Shown: positions 1 through 14,100, counted from the stretch's first letter. The stretch is 64,000 nt of DNA from Podaxis mareebaensis (GCA_018524725.1 JAEUWP010000578.1:23715-87714), one strand, 5' to 3'. Numbers and translations: made by a program. Notes: generated from the sequence alone by a model not told the origin.

Positions 1-2219
1 AGACAAGCTTGATGAGTCCCGAAGAATTCTCTCAGCTTCCCACTCGAAAATAGCAATGGTTTGTCTGAGTGATCAAGGTCGGCGAGGATTGACAATATGG
101 GTAAATGAACTTGGCAGTGGGTGCTCAGCGTCATGCAGCTGCTTCCGCGTTCGGCATTGACCTACTAATCCCTTTGTGGCAATCATCATGTTCATAGCGT
201 CTAAGTCCATTGTCTTGTGATTATCTTGCTTTAGCGCCGAACTTGGTTTATCCCGTTCAACGTAACACGTTTCGCGATAGCCAACCGACCCTACGCGTGT
301 GTCCGCGATTTATTCATGATTTGTAAGCTCCACCTTAACCTAAATATTCATCTGTTAACACCATCTCTTCTCCGATAAGCGTCCAAAGTATTGAAGCTTC
401 CTTCTTCATGCGCTACTTTTCTAAGCAGAATCAATTTGCGCTCATCCGGCGCCCTCTGCCAATAGAGCTTACCGAGCACCGCACGTCGCTGGTCTTCCGT
501 CAGAACATTGGACACACAAACGCGCTAGTCCGACATCCCTTGGATTCTTTGTCTCTTCACGAGCTCCACGGTCCCATTGCACTACATGCGTACCCGATCG
601 ACAGTAACCCACGGTCTGGAACCCACTCCTCACCGCGTACTCTTGGACCAGTGTCCTAGCCGGATGTAAAGGACCCTCACGCAGCCCTCGCCATCGTAAC
701 GCGTGTACCCCAAACCGTCACGGAAAGGTGCTCGGACCTGTTTGTGCATTGTCTGCTTTGTCTCTGTGACTCCTCTACAATGTGCCCACTCTTCACCAGC
801 GCTTTTTAGGAAAGTGCCTTTCCTATCGATCTGCGTCAAAATCATCTGCCTCATACATAATGAAATTCCGAGGCCCGAGCACCGCTCCGACACGGAACAT
901 GGAAGAGGTTGCCCAGAAATTTCTTCGCAGCCCCTTTATTGAGTTCAGTAATTCCTGCCGTCATCATTCGACTGCATTATAGGTAAGCACAAAGGCTGGT
1001 ATGAAGCTGGGACCCACTGGTGCAAAGGATGTCGGGACGTCATATCCATGTGTTCTGATGTACATGAGCCTCCGAAGCACCTATGACCAAGGTTAGCCGT
1101 CATCAATCACCAAGAGGAATTGAACAAGAAAAATGAAGATATCCCGCCACACTCTCACGGTATACAGATCAACAATCCTTCTCAGCCGCTCTGTCACCCT
1201 CCTTCCCTTCGTCGGCCTCCGTATAGCCCTCTGGAAGCAAGCGAGCAGGTGGCGTCCGGACCCACTTCGGAAATAGGCATTGAATCATCAAAACACTCCG
1301 ACTAAAAGCCCATACCCCTCCCCATGCCAGACAACCGATCCTTGTGCATGAGAAAAAAGACATGTCGAGGAAGAAATACCACTGTTTGAAGATCACAAGT
1401 CCATTTAGGGTTGTTGCCTTTTTAAGCAAGGTCAAAAGATCCGCACCGCAGCCCGTACGTTACAAAACGTGGTACGATACCGAACTGCTTGGTCATGTTT
1501 TGACGGCAGTGTGACCGAACCAGGTCGTGTCGAACGGATCGAGCTCTCAGGAGTTTTGAGTTTTGGGGTGAACCTGACTCAACCCCGACAGCGGATGGAT
1601 TTAATTGGCATCCGTTCCTGGTCATGTCCAGTGCATTCAGGGATTCAAGTGAGGATGGTGGATGCGTGCTGGGGTGACAAGGTTTATGAGTAGCGGGAAA
1701 CCTATAACACCAATGTTAGGATTAGTACTGGTCTTGTTCAGGTGGACCAGTACGCACACTCGCTATCTTATCATTAATTGTGCCGTAAGATCTTAGAGTG
1801 CTGTACCCAGAACGTGACCACCTGTCGGCGAGGTGCTTGGCAGTTCATTTGACCGTTTCCTGGACATTAGATAGAAAAAGACAAGAAGTTCCATTCGTCT
1901 GACCAATTTGCACCCCGGGTTTGAAGTTCGATTACGAACTTGTGTAAACTGCTGTCGTTGGCGTCGGCGTTCGGAGTATATGTCACTCCTTGTGGCTTGC
2001 GTACTCTAGCCGTATCGGTAATGAACGTGGGCGACGGGAACCCAGACGTTGCTAGAAGTCACTGACCCTCTAGGACTGTTGCGACGTCCTTTAATGGGAC
2101 GACATCGATACCGATAGCAAGACTAACTGCCCTCCTAGCGTGTGGGACGTATGGTATATTCATCGTTATGAAGTAACTGGGTAACCGATTGAAATAGAAC
2201 GATAAAGGACACAGCAGGA
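1..2219. other. No supported gene
   Basis: Both strands hold only short overlapping open frames (under about 90 codons) with no family resemblance and no convincing splice-joined chain. CpG content is normal. I see nothing here beyond possible regulatory sequence. Confidence 0.5.
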
Positions 2220-3251
2220 CTATTCCTTTTCTTCCTCCTTCACCCCCATCTCGCGATTCACCTCCTCCAACTTCTGATCGAAGTCCTCTTCCGTTTTAAT
2301 TCTCTTTTCTCTCAGATAGGTTTTAAGGACACAGCTCTCGCCAGATCCCGGCTTCTTACACCCTTTGCACGCGCGTCCATGTTGAACCATCAAGACGTGA
2401 AGACCATATTTTAGGCCAGCGGGAATACGAAGGTCAAGGTGCGCTTGTGCAAGGACGCGGTCAGCCGTTGCAGGTACCCAACCTAACAAACGACTCAGGC
2501 GGTAAACGTGCGTATCGACAGCGAACGAGTCCCTTTCCAGGCAAAATAAAAGGACACAAGAAGCTGTTTTCGGCCCAACCCCATCATAGGAGAGGAGCTC
2601 TTGCATGATCTCCTCATCGCTCATGATAATAGGTGTATCATCGGGCGTTCGAGGTTCGCCCGCGAGATGCTGCAGAGAATAAACACCGTGCTTTTCTTTA
2701 ATCGCTTTCAGCAAGTTTTGTATCATCCCCGCCTTCTTGTTCGCCAAACCACCGACCCTGATTGCGTCTACCACCTTCTCCTTCGGAGCGTTCACGATAC
2801 CCTCAAAGTTATTCCGTCCAAAGGCTTCGTCCAGACCCTTCTTGGCTCTGGCACAATTGGCACCCGACGTATTCTGGGAAAGGATGGTACCGATGACAGC
2901 CTCGATTACATTGGGTACCCTGCCGCATGTTTGCGCCGAATTGCTTGTAGCTTGGGGTGGTTGTCGTACAACTGGCGCGTTGGGTCGGTGGGCAGCAGTT
3001 AGAAGGTTGTAAACTTCCAGCGCTTCGCTAGATGTCGGATGGGGATATTCTGGAAACGGTGATTGAGCGGTATACGACGCCTGAAGCTTGAGTTTTTTCG
3101 ATTTTTGAAAAGCCACAGGAGATCCACGAGCCGGAGACGCCGGTCGTTTGAGCATTTTTGGTGGTGAAATAACCACTGATCGAGCAGCAACGTCGACAGT
3201 TGCTCCAGACGCATGAGGTCTCTGGTTCCTCGCATTAGAGCGCAAAATCAT
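2220..3251 (-). CDS. HhH-GPD DNA glycosylase (endonuclease III-like)
   Basis: Single-exon gene of 343 aa, read from ATG at 3251 to TAG at 2220. Such enzymes excise damaged bases in base excision repair, and the Lys-containing type also nicks the strand. The first ~75 residues are basic and Ser/Pro rich, likely a nuclear targeting tail. The helical core runs from about residue 110: the LSQNTS segment (~124-129) matches the LSAQATD segment of endonuclease III; the helix-hairpin-helix is SYDGVGPKTA (221-230), with K228 at the Schiff-base lysine position; the catalytic Asp is D246 in FAVDTHVYRL. The C-terminal loop has only Cys 295, 298 and 307. The first Cys of the usual Cx6Cx2Cx5C iron-sulphur site is absent and the last spacing is longer, so a canonical 4Fe-4S cluster is doubtful. 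The tail is acidic and Lys rich. Family call is secure; substrate (thymine glycol, mismatch or other) is not determined. Confidence 0.88.
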   Translation of the reverse strand: MILRSNARNQRPHASGATVDVAARSVVISPPKMLKRPASPARGSPVAFQKSKKLKLQASYTAQSPFPEYPHPTSSEALEVYNLLTAAHRPNAPVVRQPPQATSNSAQTCGRVPNVIEAVIGTILSQNTSGANCARAKKGLDEAFGRNNFEGIVNAPKEKVVDAIRVGGLANKKAGMIQNLLKAIKEKHGVYSLQHLAGEPRTPDDTPIIMSDEEIMQELLSYDGVGPKTASCVLLFCLERDSFAVDTHVYRLSRLLGWVPATADRVLAQAHLDLRIPAGLKYGLHVLMVQHGRACKGCKKPGSGESCVLKTYLREKRIKTEEDFDQKLEEVNREMGVKEEEKE

Positions 3252-6200
3252 AGCGGAGAGTAAAGAATATGCAGTTGACCCTGCACCTGCCGCTGGGCTG
3301 CGGGGCGACGTGAAGTGGTGTGCAAGAGGTATAGCGCCACGAGGCGTGAGCGCTACCGAGTTACGCGATGTGACTTGGTTATGTCACAGGCTTCAGCAAG
3401 GGATTATGCAGGGATTATGGTGAATCATTAAATCATCACTACGGAAGAGAACCCTAACCTCCAACCTCAGTCGAGCGGGGAATGACGCTTCTCGTGTACT
3501 AGGACCTTGACATTTAATTCTTGTGTGCATTTCAATCATAACCCCTATTCCATATGATGCGTCCTCCGACGTTAACCGGACCTAACAAGCCATGTACATG
3601 TAATAATTTGTGTCTTGGACGGAAAAAGCCACCCCCGATTCATTCGTTGCTAAGTTGCACTCTTGCATCATGGAATGATATTAGATCAACGAGTATGATG
3701 TCATATTCTCTATCTGATAATGACGTCAAAAGTGCACAGCACACCGTCGCCGGTAAGCCGAAATGCAGAATTCGAACTCAAAGCAAAGCTATTAGAACGT
3801 CAGTCGGGAAAATGGGCCAAGGGTCAAGGGCTCGGTGGATATCTCTCGGACCTTACACTTGAATTTGCGCCCAATCTAGGTTTTAGATGGAGTATAATGT
3901 GCGATCCCCATGACGGAAATAACGCTCAACCTTCTGACGTCGGCAGCCGGGCCGTCCCAACCACTTCTCCAGTCCACGCTGAGTTTTCATCTTCATGCTC
4001 GGTCTATAAACATTTCGATGATCTGACCGAGAATCCCCATATACCATAGCACGATACAAGCGAAGAGCTTTACGTAGAGTTGAATCCATGACTTACGATG
4101 AATGGGTGCCTTCAAGTCGCGGCCGGTGGTTCACTGATGATTTTCTTCTCTGATGTGTCCCTGGGGTTCAACCAGTTCGTCCAGTCCTAAGACCATATAC
4201 GGGCATAAGCGTCGCATATAGCCATGTCGCGCTCTCCATTCGGTCCCGACTCCTGCCTGTTATTACGTCTAAGGTGTGTGTAAAACAATAAAACTTGATT
4301 TCTTGGAAATTCGATAATTCACGCGCTCATTTCTGCGGATCTGTTCAAGTTGAAATAGTGCCTTCAGGATACAACTTTCGTTTGGGCCATTACGCACTGC
4401 TCAATTTGTAAGAAAGAACCGACGGGGCCGGATTTTTCTGACAGAAACATTGTGATATAGATTTCATACCACTGCTCAACCAGAGGGTCGGCCGGCTGCG
4501 ATCCCTTCTACACTTTACCAACCGGAGTAATATTGCTCCAGCTACTGAGGAGAGTCAGCAGCGAGCACCAATCACATGTTATACTACAACGCCGCTTGCC
4601 CACCCACAGCTGCCGCCGTATACTAAAAATCACCTCGAGAGTAATTCCTTCCCCGAGATCCTGAATTACGTGCTTTTTCTAGCAGCTTCCGCTTCTTTAG
4701 CAATTTTCTGCCAGAGCTTGTCCCGATTCAAACACAAGCACACGTAGTGATCAACGGAGATTTCAGCATTTATCAACCTCATCCATGGTATACCCCCGCA
4801 TGGACCTCCTGATGCCTACGAGATGCACCTGACCTCGTCAAATAGGCAGCAAACTTCAGTTTTCAAGTTCATTGTCCACAAGAAGCATTATCCTGTAGAT
4901 GAGGACTCAGCATTGTCGAAGCACACCATTAGCATCCATCTGGGCATGTGCAAAATCCTTTGATACTACCCGGTGAGTTAGTTTTGCCCCAACAATGGGG
5001 TATTCGCATGATATTCATTAAACGTCCGCATCATTTCACACATCCGCCGCATTCCATCCATGAGAAATGAACCAAACATTGTACCACGAATCGCTCACCC
5101 ATAGGGTAAACGAAGGTTCTTCCAGGACGAAGACCCTTGCTTAATTGACAGGACAAACACGATTCTAAATACGGTCACCCATTAGCCTTTTTTATCCATC
5201 TTGGCTCACTTGCCACTTGATGCGCTGAAGATCCAAGCTCAGCGCCTGGTTCTTCGAATATCGAATATCGAATGCACTGATTCCAAAGCTAATGGTGATG
5301 CTTACCTCCTCGAAGTGCGAAGTTATGATACACGACCACATTTTGGGAACCGCAGAGATGGAGCGCCAAAGTCTCGGAATGATCCAGTGATGAAACTCAC
5401 GACGACGGGACTCTCTAATTCCCTCCCTAAATTAGTCAATTTACCAGAATAGGCGATCATGATAACGCGAGGCATCGAGTCATACTCTCTACAATGTTTC
5501 ACTCCCGCGGTGGGTGTGTGGGTATTACAATGTTACCGATGTTCTGTAACTCGCATTGCGTGTCTGGTAGCATGTCACTGAAGAATCATGCCGCTGCGGC
5601 GCCGGCTGAATTGGGATAACGAGACTTGAAACGAAGCTGGATGTGGCAGCTCTTACAACCTCGTGTCCTACACAGTAGAATCTAAGAACGACAGGTATGA
5701 ATCGAACTGGTTGATTTTGAGACGTGAATAGACTGACATTATTCAGGGCGTACTCGGAGTTGTTAGCTCAGATTCTGTCTATTTCAGAGGTGCTACTGCC
5801 GATGTACTGGCGACGACAGCCGAAGCCTTGCATTTGAGTATCTTTGTGTTCCATATCAGTTTGGATAGGATGATCCGCTCTGAAATCTCTCTCAAGGAAT
5901 CATGCCTGCTGTAGAGGCTCAATATCATCATGTAATTTGTCTAGTTCAACGGCCATTGCGAGGTTCGTTGGTAAAAGGTTGATCCAGGCCTTATTTCTGG
6001 GACGGGTACTATGACAGGTCGACGTTTCCACATGTACACCGCCACTTGGCATTCCCATATCTTCTATCTTCTGAAACATGGATTATGAAGTTCTCATCAT
6101 TGACTCGACCATTGTCCGCCTCTTAAAGGAAAGCACTCTCGTATCCAGAGCACCACATCCCCGTAGGCCTTGATTTCGTTTTCACCTGTCAAATCTACGC

Positions 6201-9200
6201 GCTCCTATCGTGCGGACTTGAGGGAGATAATGTGATGACCTGTACCCACTGTCTCCCCGACCTGCGATGTTATCGAACTACATCCTTTTCTCCTATTGTT
6301 CTGTTTACTATACGAATGTCTACACAAACTCACTTTTATCATACACATAGATCCACGAAGACTCGCGGCAGTGCACATTTTCCACTCGCTCACAGTGGAT
6401 CTCATGCACTCGAACATTACTAGCTATTTTACACGCCGTGCCCCTGTGAGATGCCTCCGTGGTGTTGACTCGGATGTTCTCTGGAAACAGGAGAACAATG
6501 TTCATGGTACCTGATACTTCTAGAAGTCGAGAACGGGGCCGACATATCTACGCAGTTCGGGCTAATATATTGTACGACAAACAGCTGAGACTATATCAAC
6601 ACCACATGCAGCCAAGTCGTCGTTCTTAAAGGCCGGTGCTAATAATATCTCCCAAATCTCCCCATTGTTTGCCTAGTTAGTCACTAATTCCGTTCGCCCG
6701 ATGGAGCGAGAGGATAGGTGTTAATCGGTGATAATCACAATCCACTATCAGGTGCGCCGATGGTAATAGTGACTTGGTCCCGCAGATGGACGCTCGGTCA
6801 TAATGGAGTTCTTGCTGTTCATAAATACTTAATCCTCATGCATGCCTCGTGAGTGTACCTGGTGGTGGGATGCCACGACAGGAGAAGCGCATCACACCTT
6901 CTCCATATATCCGGCACGCCTTCAACCCGTGTGTACTCCAAGCCGAGGCTCATCGGGAAGTTCCAAAATCGGGTACGGACATTCCCCGTTTATATCAATA
7001 TTGCCATCACATATCGTATCAACCCGGGCAATGTAAAGTACTGTCTCATGTATTCTCCTAGTCAAAATACCGAGTATCTTCAGCACAGATTCTCCACAAC
7101 GCTCTACCCGACCGAATGATGATGTATACGAATGCAGAACTGTCCTTTGATTCCAGCATATCGGAAAGGGTGAGCCGGAGATTGGCGTCTCCCGCGCTAT
7201 CAGATATCCCTCCCTTCCGTTACCCGGGTATCCAATCTTTGAGAGATCGCAGCTCGCTTTCGACAATTGCAAGCCAGCTCCTGGAGTACGATTTGATGTA
7301 TTTGACGTGAGGTGCCACCCGTAGCGACCACGAATCTTGTGTATAAGTAGATACATGACTCGGCATTGCCTTGCTTCCCTTAGGATCGCACAAAGCCTCA
7401 CTGACCCCACTTCAGAGTGGTTTCCAGTTACCTATTAATATTGACGTCCATAACGTACGACGGTGCTTCCTGGCAGTTGGACCATGCGCCGTGCTCAGCG
7501 TTCACAGCTGTTCTATCTGAGCTTCCAACAAAACAACCGAGTCACCTTCAAGCATTTGTGGTAAGCGTTTCTGGCAAAACTGATAGACAAAGGAACCTCT
7601 TAGGAGAAATCACACATCCCATCATCCTCTCTGGCAGGCATCTTCACCCGTGAAGTGTGACATCTTTGCAAGTATACTCACGGTTTCGTCGACGTATTAC
7701 CATGCTGCACGTCTCCAGAGGCTCTCCATGTGTTCCTTTCTGGAGGTTTCTTTGCATGATTAAGCGCATGAATCACTCTTGGCTTGCACCTAAAAAGAGC
7801 TTCCGTGAATCTGGGCTCATTTCCACCCAACTTCCGACATCTTGCCTCTCGTGTGAGTGTAAAGCTTCACTCAGGAACCCGGCCCTGTCGTGATTTCGAC
7901 ACAGTCGCCAGGTATAGAAGAGTCGGTGCGTGCGGCCGACCCATAAGTATCTATATTATATTATGAAGGAGTAGTGATATCAGCGCACAGAAATGATGAG
8001 AAGGCGACTAGAGCACTAGAGGATACGTTTTGCTGGGCTATGGGCAAAAGAATCTCTGAGGATTGGCGCAAGGCTTAATGGGGATATAAGGCTCAAACGG
8101 GCCAAACCAAACTCGTTCACAGAGGTCCGGTGAAATAATTGTCCAATTATGGCAGGTGACTCAAGTTGCCGTGTCGGGTGACGTTCATCTGACGTCTAGG
8201 CTCTCCCACCCATCACAAGGCTACAAAGCACCTGCAGGACCGACCCGGCCGCTGATAACGCATAATTTCTGCTCGGACCTTCCCAAGCCTTATGTTCGGA
8301 TATATGGATGGTTCAAGGGGACAGAGGGAATGATTCTGGGATATGAAGTCATGTTCATTTCCAGGTAGGAGTGATATGCATACGATGTCGGAATTCTAGC
8401 TTAAGATGCTACTATGTTCATGAAGTGAGGTAGCGACGGAGGTGAAACACGATCGGTAGGGCCATGATTGGCTTGTTTGGTGGGTGAAGATGGAGTGAAA
8501 TCCTGAGTTGTCGGGTCTGCTTAGCCTTTTCGGGAAAGAGGGTATCTGACCTGATCCTGCACGTGGTTCGTTTCCAGAACCCAGAGCGCGAGCTTCAAGC
8601 TTCAAGGCCTTGACTTGCCGTCGAGGGCTGCGCCGTGCTCGTTGTCCATCACGGTGAGGCGCAGATGATCGTTCTAAGTTGAGAGTGATCCAGGATGCCC
8701 GAGCAACACTAATGTCACTTGCCGTGAGTTCTAGAGGCTGTGAGTGAGTCACTGTCATCGGCGGAAAGGAGCGTGATTTGATGTCGACGAAGCCATGCTT
8801 TCCAGCGTCCGCGGGATGGAGGGAAATTGAACAGACATTTCGAGAAGGGTCAGAGTTTCGTGGGGGTATGGGGTGGTGGCAGGTGGTGGCATAACCGAAT
8901 GACCAGTGGCTCAACTGCGAGCTTGCGAACCAGGCCACGGCCGGGCCAGGATGCCGGAGATGGGTGAGAACATGAATTAAATCAGAAATCGAGTATCTGG
9001 GAGCGATCTAGGAAAGAACAATAACAGCATCGTCCTCCATTGCAGTGCCAAACAGCTGGTAACGCTCAGGTTCTTTCCGTCCAGCCTATATCGGGATGAG
9101 GGACCCTCGAGGGTCCGTTTTTGGACTCTTCATCATGTATACCGTTGAGTGACCCAGCCCAGTCTTGAGATGAACCTTACGAGATTAGGGCTCGTGGACT

Positions 9201-9239
9201 TCGGCGGAACCATTCCTGGCCACGCTATCTCGCCAGAAC
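3252..9239. other. Long gene-free stretch
   Basis: About 6 kb without a supportable gene. The longest frame (180 codons, minus strand, 8396-8938) is compositionally odd (many His, Ser, Arg, Trp), matches no family I know, and lies just upstream of the HMG-box gene. There is a short direct repeat of gaatatc near 5255. Otherwise I see nothing. Confidence 0.45.
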
Positions 9240-9498
9240 TATAAAACTGTCTCCGGTATTGTCATGGTTTTTTGTGCCCCGCTCGTGCAATTGTTCTCCC
9301 TGAACCGCTCAGAGACAAAGAAAACCAATCGCATCCTCGATTTGCGATACCCACAATTCTTTCTCTCTTTCTTCTCCTTGCGCGCAGGAGCTCCCATCCC
9401 ATTCCCTCCCCTCCACCCTTTGTTCTCCCGAACGTTCACGAAACGAGTTTAACATCCTCTTTGTTCCAACATCCCATTGTCTTCACGATAGAACAATC
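9240..9498 (+). promoter_or_regulatory. Putative core promoter and 5' leader of HMG-box gene
   Basis: A TATAAA begins at 9240, 259 bases before the chosen ATG at 9499. The sequence between is strongly CT-rich on the plus strand (about 9350-9430), as is common in leaders of expressed fungal genes. No start-site evidence exists in the sequence, so this is an inference from position and composition. Confidence 0.3.
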
Positions 9499-11175
9499 AT
9501 GCCCGCCCTACGCACTCGCGATACCCAGGCCCGATGTGAGTATTACCTGCAACTAATTAACATGCTCCCATCGTCATTTCAATAACTCACCTGGACCCTC
9601 TAGCACTCGAAGTGACAACGGACGCCCCACAACCCCCAACCCTTGCCATCATCTCTCCTACGCCGCGAGCATTCACCTTCCCTACAACCCACAATCTTGC
9701 CGACAGTCCTTACTCTTCACCATCGCATTCTCCTTTTGAACCCGACCTTCGTTCGCTCCCTTCCCAGTGTACAGTAGCGCCGTTATCGACAACGACACCA
9801 CCTCCATTCCAACGCACCCTCTCCCCTATCTCGTCAATTCCAGAATCGTCATCATCTCCCTCACCCGCATCCCGCCCTCCCCAGACACACCAGCGTCGCA
9901 AGTCATCAACATGCAGCATCAGCACTGATGAGGAACGCCGTCCACGTAAGGGTGACTCTGATTATATCAAGCGCCCTGAGAATGCGTTTATCCTCTTCCG
10001 TCGCAAGTGCTGCGAAGAACGCCAAGCAGCTGTTAATGACGAGAAGTTGGATGGCCCGACCAAGAAGCAGCGACAGGCTGATCTCTCAAAGACGATTAGC
10101 CAGCAATGGAAATCGCTCTCACCCGAGGAGCGGAAGGTGTGGGAGGACAAGGCGAAGGAGAGGAAGAAGGAGCACGAACAGATGTACCCCAACTACGTCT
10201 ATCGCCCTCAACGTTCGAAGGATAAGGCGAAGGGAAAGAAGGCTGTCAAGTCGGGTCGGAAGGGTGAGGTTGAGCATGAGACGGATACCGAGAACGTTTC
10301 ATTCGTTCTCCCGATGCCAGCTCCGCGCCACGGTCGTTCCGCGTCCGCTCCTACGCCACCACCGTACCAGTCCATCTTGCTCCCCAACATCTACCAGATG
10401 ACCCCCTCGTGCCCAACATCGCCCTCATTGCTCCCGATGATCACTCAACGTGCGTCACATACCGGGCACCCAGAGGATTGCTTAAACAACTTTGATTTCT
10501 TGCCTCACGACAACTTCATGCCTCCACCATCATTTGGTCAGGCCGGACACTTCGAAGCTAGCCTTCAGGTGAGTATACCATCACACACCCAATCAAACCC
10601 TTCACTCACTCATCACTCCGCAGTCGTCCGAGTTCCTGCGAAACATCTTTGCCATGCCTAATCTGCCTTCGACTTCTCAAAAGAACAACCAGATGCAACT
10701 CAATATGCCTACCTCCAACGAACTCCTTCCTCCCCATCAAATGATCTCTCCCGCATCGTCTGCCGGATCTTCGGGTCCATCGTCTCCTGTCTCGGGTCCT
10801 TTCACCCCTCTCGCGACCATTGCGAATCAATCCTTCACTCAGCAACTCGCAGGGGTTGACGTACCTGTACCTGAACCTCAACAAGGTGAGCTCGAGCTGC
10901 CAACCAACATGCAGCTCCAGCAAGACCTTTCTTCCTACACCTGGGACAGCAACAACATCTGGCCCAGCGGTTCTGAGGTCCTTCTTGGTGACGACTTCGA
11001 CTTGAACGCCATCCCAGCGATCGAGCTCGGGAACGGCAAGTTCGATGATCATCTTGCAGAACCCACATCGACGCTCCAGTTCGGGCAGGAGTTCGCCAAT
11101 GCCTTGGAAGGCCGCGAGTTCGCACAAGACAACATGATCAGCTTCGACGAGATGATGGCAGGACATAGGTATTGA
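9499..11175 (+). CDS. HMG-box transcription factor (Rox1/Prf1-like box)
   Basis: Three exons: 9499-9535, 9604-10568 and 10624-11175, giving 517 aa. Both introns have GTGAGT donors and CAG/TAG acceptors, and the joins keep frame (phase 1, then phase 0). The ATG at 9499 is chosen because exon 1 splices into an open frame that has no ATG of its own before the box. The HMG box spans about residues 133-212: it opens DYIKRPENAFILFRRKC, the class with Pro-x-Asn-Ala-Phe-Ile-Leu-Phe typical of sequence-specific fungal factors (Rox1, Ste11, Prf1, mating HMG proteins), then QQWKSLSPEERKVWEDKA, and ends in a Lys-rich run that may be a nuclear signal. The N-terminus is Pro/Ser/Thr rich; the C-terminus has Gln/Asn-rich and acidic stretches, plausible activation or repression regions. 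It should bind DNA in the minor groove; targets are unknown. Confidence 0.85.
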
Positions 11176-14100
11176 GCCAACGGATGCTGCGCGTCTTTTG
11201 GGTTTTGTTCACTGTGTTTTTATGATCATTATTTGGACTGTTGTAAGCATATTTGTATTTTGACGCACCGTCGGTTCGGCATACCTCCACTCTCTCGTCC
11301 TCGTCCCCGCCGGATCGTCGAAGCTACTCATGTACGTGCCACCCCTTTGTTCTTGATTCGCCGTAAAAGGCATGTACCATATTATGCTCACTCACGACTG
11401 GAGGTTGGTTCATCGAGACGTACCGGATACCATCGATCGGCCTTCCTCAGATGCGTCTCGATGACCATCCCGTAGTACTCCACCCCCCACCTCTTCCTTC
11501 CAGCGCGCAATGATTCTTTTTTGGTTACCCACTTTCCTTCATGGACTATTATTGACTTCACATTCACGAACTTTTCCCCCCTCCGCTCCCCTCTTGCATA
11601 TACCCTCACCCGCAACCCTTATTTATTCCTACGGTGGTCCATCTGTCGTGTCCGCATTTGTCACTTATTCCTATGACCTTGTACGTACAGGTTGGTAGCG
11701 AATCGTTGTCTGACATTGCACATCACCAACTGCGTTATCCATCAATGAAGGACAATAAGAAATGGGTAAGCGAAGCAACCTACCAAAACAGCGACAGAAA
11801 TTCGAATGAGAATCGGAGACAGTGCGGTTTCCCGATAACGGGGGTGGGCTTCGATAATAAGTGATGTAGAGAGTGAGGGTCGGCGTGAGCAACACCCAAA
11901 TTGTTAGCTTGATTTTCTTTCAGGATACCATTTTAAGAACGCTGGAAGCTTCACCTGAGAACCTGCGGCGCATCAACCCAGGTCTATATACCCACACTAT
12001 TATTCCATCCACCCATCTTCCACAGGTACCGTGAGGTTTATTTATTCCTCGACGTGGTAGAAAAAGATAATGACTCAGGGCACGGGGCCATGGCCGCGGG
12101 GGTGATAACGACCTAATATCCTGCGGCGTCGGTGAGTAGGATTGAGCTTTCGAGCTAAAACCAAGCCAAGAATAACCTGGCGCCTGCGTGGTTTTCTCAG
12201 CGAAAATGAAATAGGGTCAGCCAAGTGGCGAAAAGAAATGACTGATACACGGGGCAAAGGGCTTGCATACCAAATATTTTCTTAGAAGCCCTCACGAGAA
12301 GCAGCAATGAGGCTTTCCAAGAGCAGATACCGTATGGTGCGCACCAACCCGAACCGGTAATACAAACCAGAACGATAGGTAGCGTTGCGGCAAGCTGCGA
12401 TCGAGGAGCGCAAGTGTGTGAATCTGGCTGAAGGCGGGACAGAGCGTTCAGAGAAAGGAGAGGTATTGATACAGTTGAATCAGATGTATTGAGTGATTTC
12501 AGAGCTAAATCCAATATGGAAGTTAGTAATAGGTCGTTGGAGGGAGGACAGGGGAGGTTACCTGTACAGAATATACATGAAAACTTTTGATTATTTGGGA
12601 ATAATATGACAAGTTAGCCGCGACGAGACAAGGTAAAGAAACAGAAAAGTGACGTACACTCTAGAACCGTACTGATACCCCAAGGAAAGGGGTCTTGCCA
12701 TAGGACGGGGCAAGTGGCAAGACGAGCCAGCGGCTTTGAGGAGCTACGCGATGTTAGCACTTGAGGGTGAGGGTGAAAGAGCAAGACCAGAGTGCAATCA
12801 TAAACAGGAGACCCCCATGCGACGTTTATATAAAGAGCCCACAAGAAGCCATGCATTTGCAAGGTGTCTGATGATGGTGTCCTCAGTTTCGGTGATAGGA
12901 AGTTCAGGAGTTAAAAGTAGAAATAGCCGAGCAACTGAATGCATTTTGTGACCTCTCCTGGAGAGAACTACGAAAACAGCACGCTTGGTTATCCTGCTCG
13001 CGATGAACCTCAGCCAATACAGTCCCGCATTCGGTGATAAGAAAGCGTGCGTACCTCCGTAATCCTTAATGCATTAATATGTGTCCAGAAAAGTCGCATG
13101 GCCCACGCGTTTCGTCCCGTGTTACTTTTGTGGGTGAGCGTTCGCTACTTGTGACATAGTGTTAGTAACGCGCGAAACGCTGAAGAAACGCCGCCTGAGC
13201 CGTGTCACCTTATAGGTTGCTATAGATGTTACAGTTCCGGGGGGACCAGGCCTCACCCAAAGATTTTGTTCAACAAAATAGGTCGAGGGTGAACATGGAT
13301 TCCACGAGGAAAGTTCACGATGGCGGTATGTTTCTTTGGGATAACCTCATGCGCATATAGCCACTCTGTGCAGTGGAAGAGCTGGGGTCGGAGAAGAACA
13401 TGGAGCGAAGAGGGTAAGGAGAAGGAGCTGGACGCTGATGGATGTGGAGGTCTCCTAGGAAACCTTTTTCGATCTCAGGAGACATGGTGGAGGTGCATCA
13501 CGTGATCGTTCCCCAGGTCAATTAACAGACGCCCTCTTTGGCGTTCGGCAAGCGCTCAAGCCACGATATATCAGGCACACAATATCTGACATGAACAGCT
13601 ATGTAGGATACAGATATCTTGCCGTACTGGGACCTTTAACCTTGCTGCTAGACCTTTAAACTTGCTGCTAGACCTATACACGAGCTTACTCCAGAGCCAG
13701 CTCCTTCCTTCTAGCTGTACTTAACAGGTTATCCGCAGGGCGCTTTTGAAGTAACGTGTTGCCATCTCCGAGTCAGCAAATTCGAATGAGTCTCGTGCGC
13801 TTCTCAATATAGATAATACTGACGCTGGATCGATGATGCTACACGGCGTCATCAAACTCAGTCATATACCAGTTAGCGCCAGCTACCTCTAAATATAAAA
13901 TGGACCAGATACTTTGAGCAAACTATCTACTGGATGCTACTGGATGTTCATATGCTTCCTCCGGCATGGGGCTAGGGTGGGGTTAGAATTCCCGTCTTGA
14001 AGCTCAAACTCCTGTGCGGGCATCCACGGTCATCGCTTCTCCTCGCTTGACTAAGTACTCCGTGCTCAATTGGGAAATGGTTGATCCACCACTATGTAGG

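Noticed and set aside
8396..8938. 180-codon minus-strand frame
   Set aside because: No family resemblance, atypical composition, lies in the promoter side of the HMG-box gene.
9928..10401. 157-codon Arg/Ser-rich plus-strand frame inside the HMG-box exon
   Set aside because: Alternative-frame reading of the HMG box; composition is typical of a shadow.
10606..11166. 186-codon minus-strand frame opposite the HMG-box gene's last exon
   Set aside because: Shadow of the real exon 3; Arg/Val/Leu rich with no domain, while the plus-strand exon joins in frame to the HMG box.
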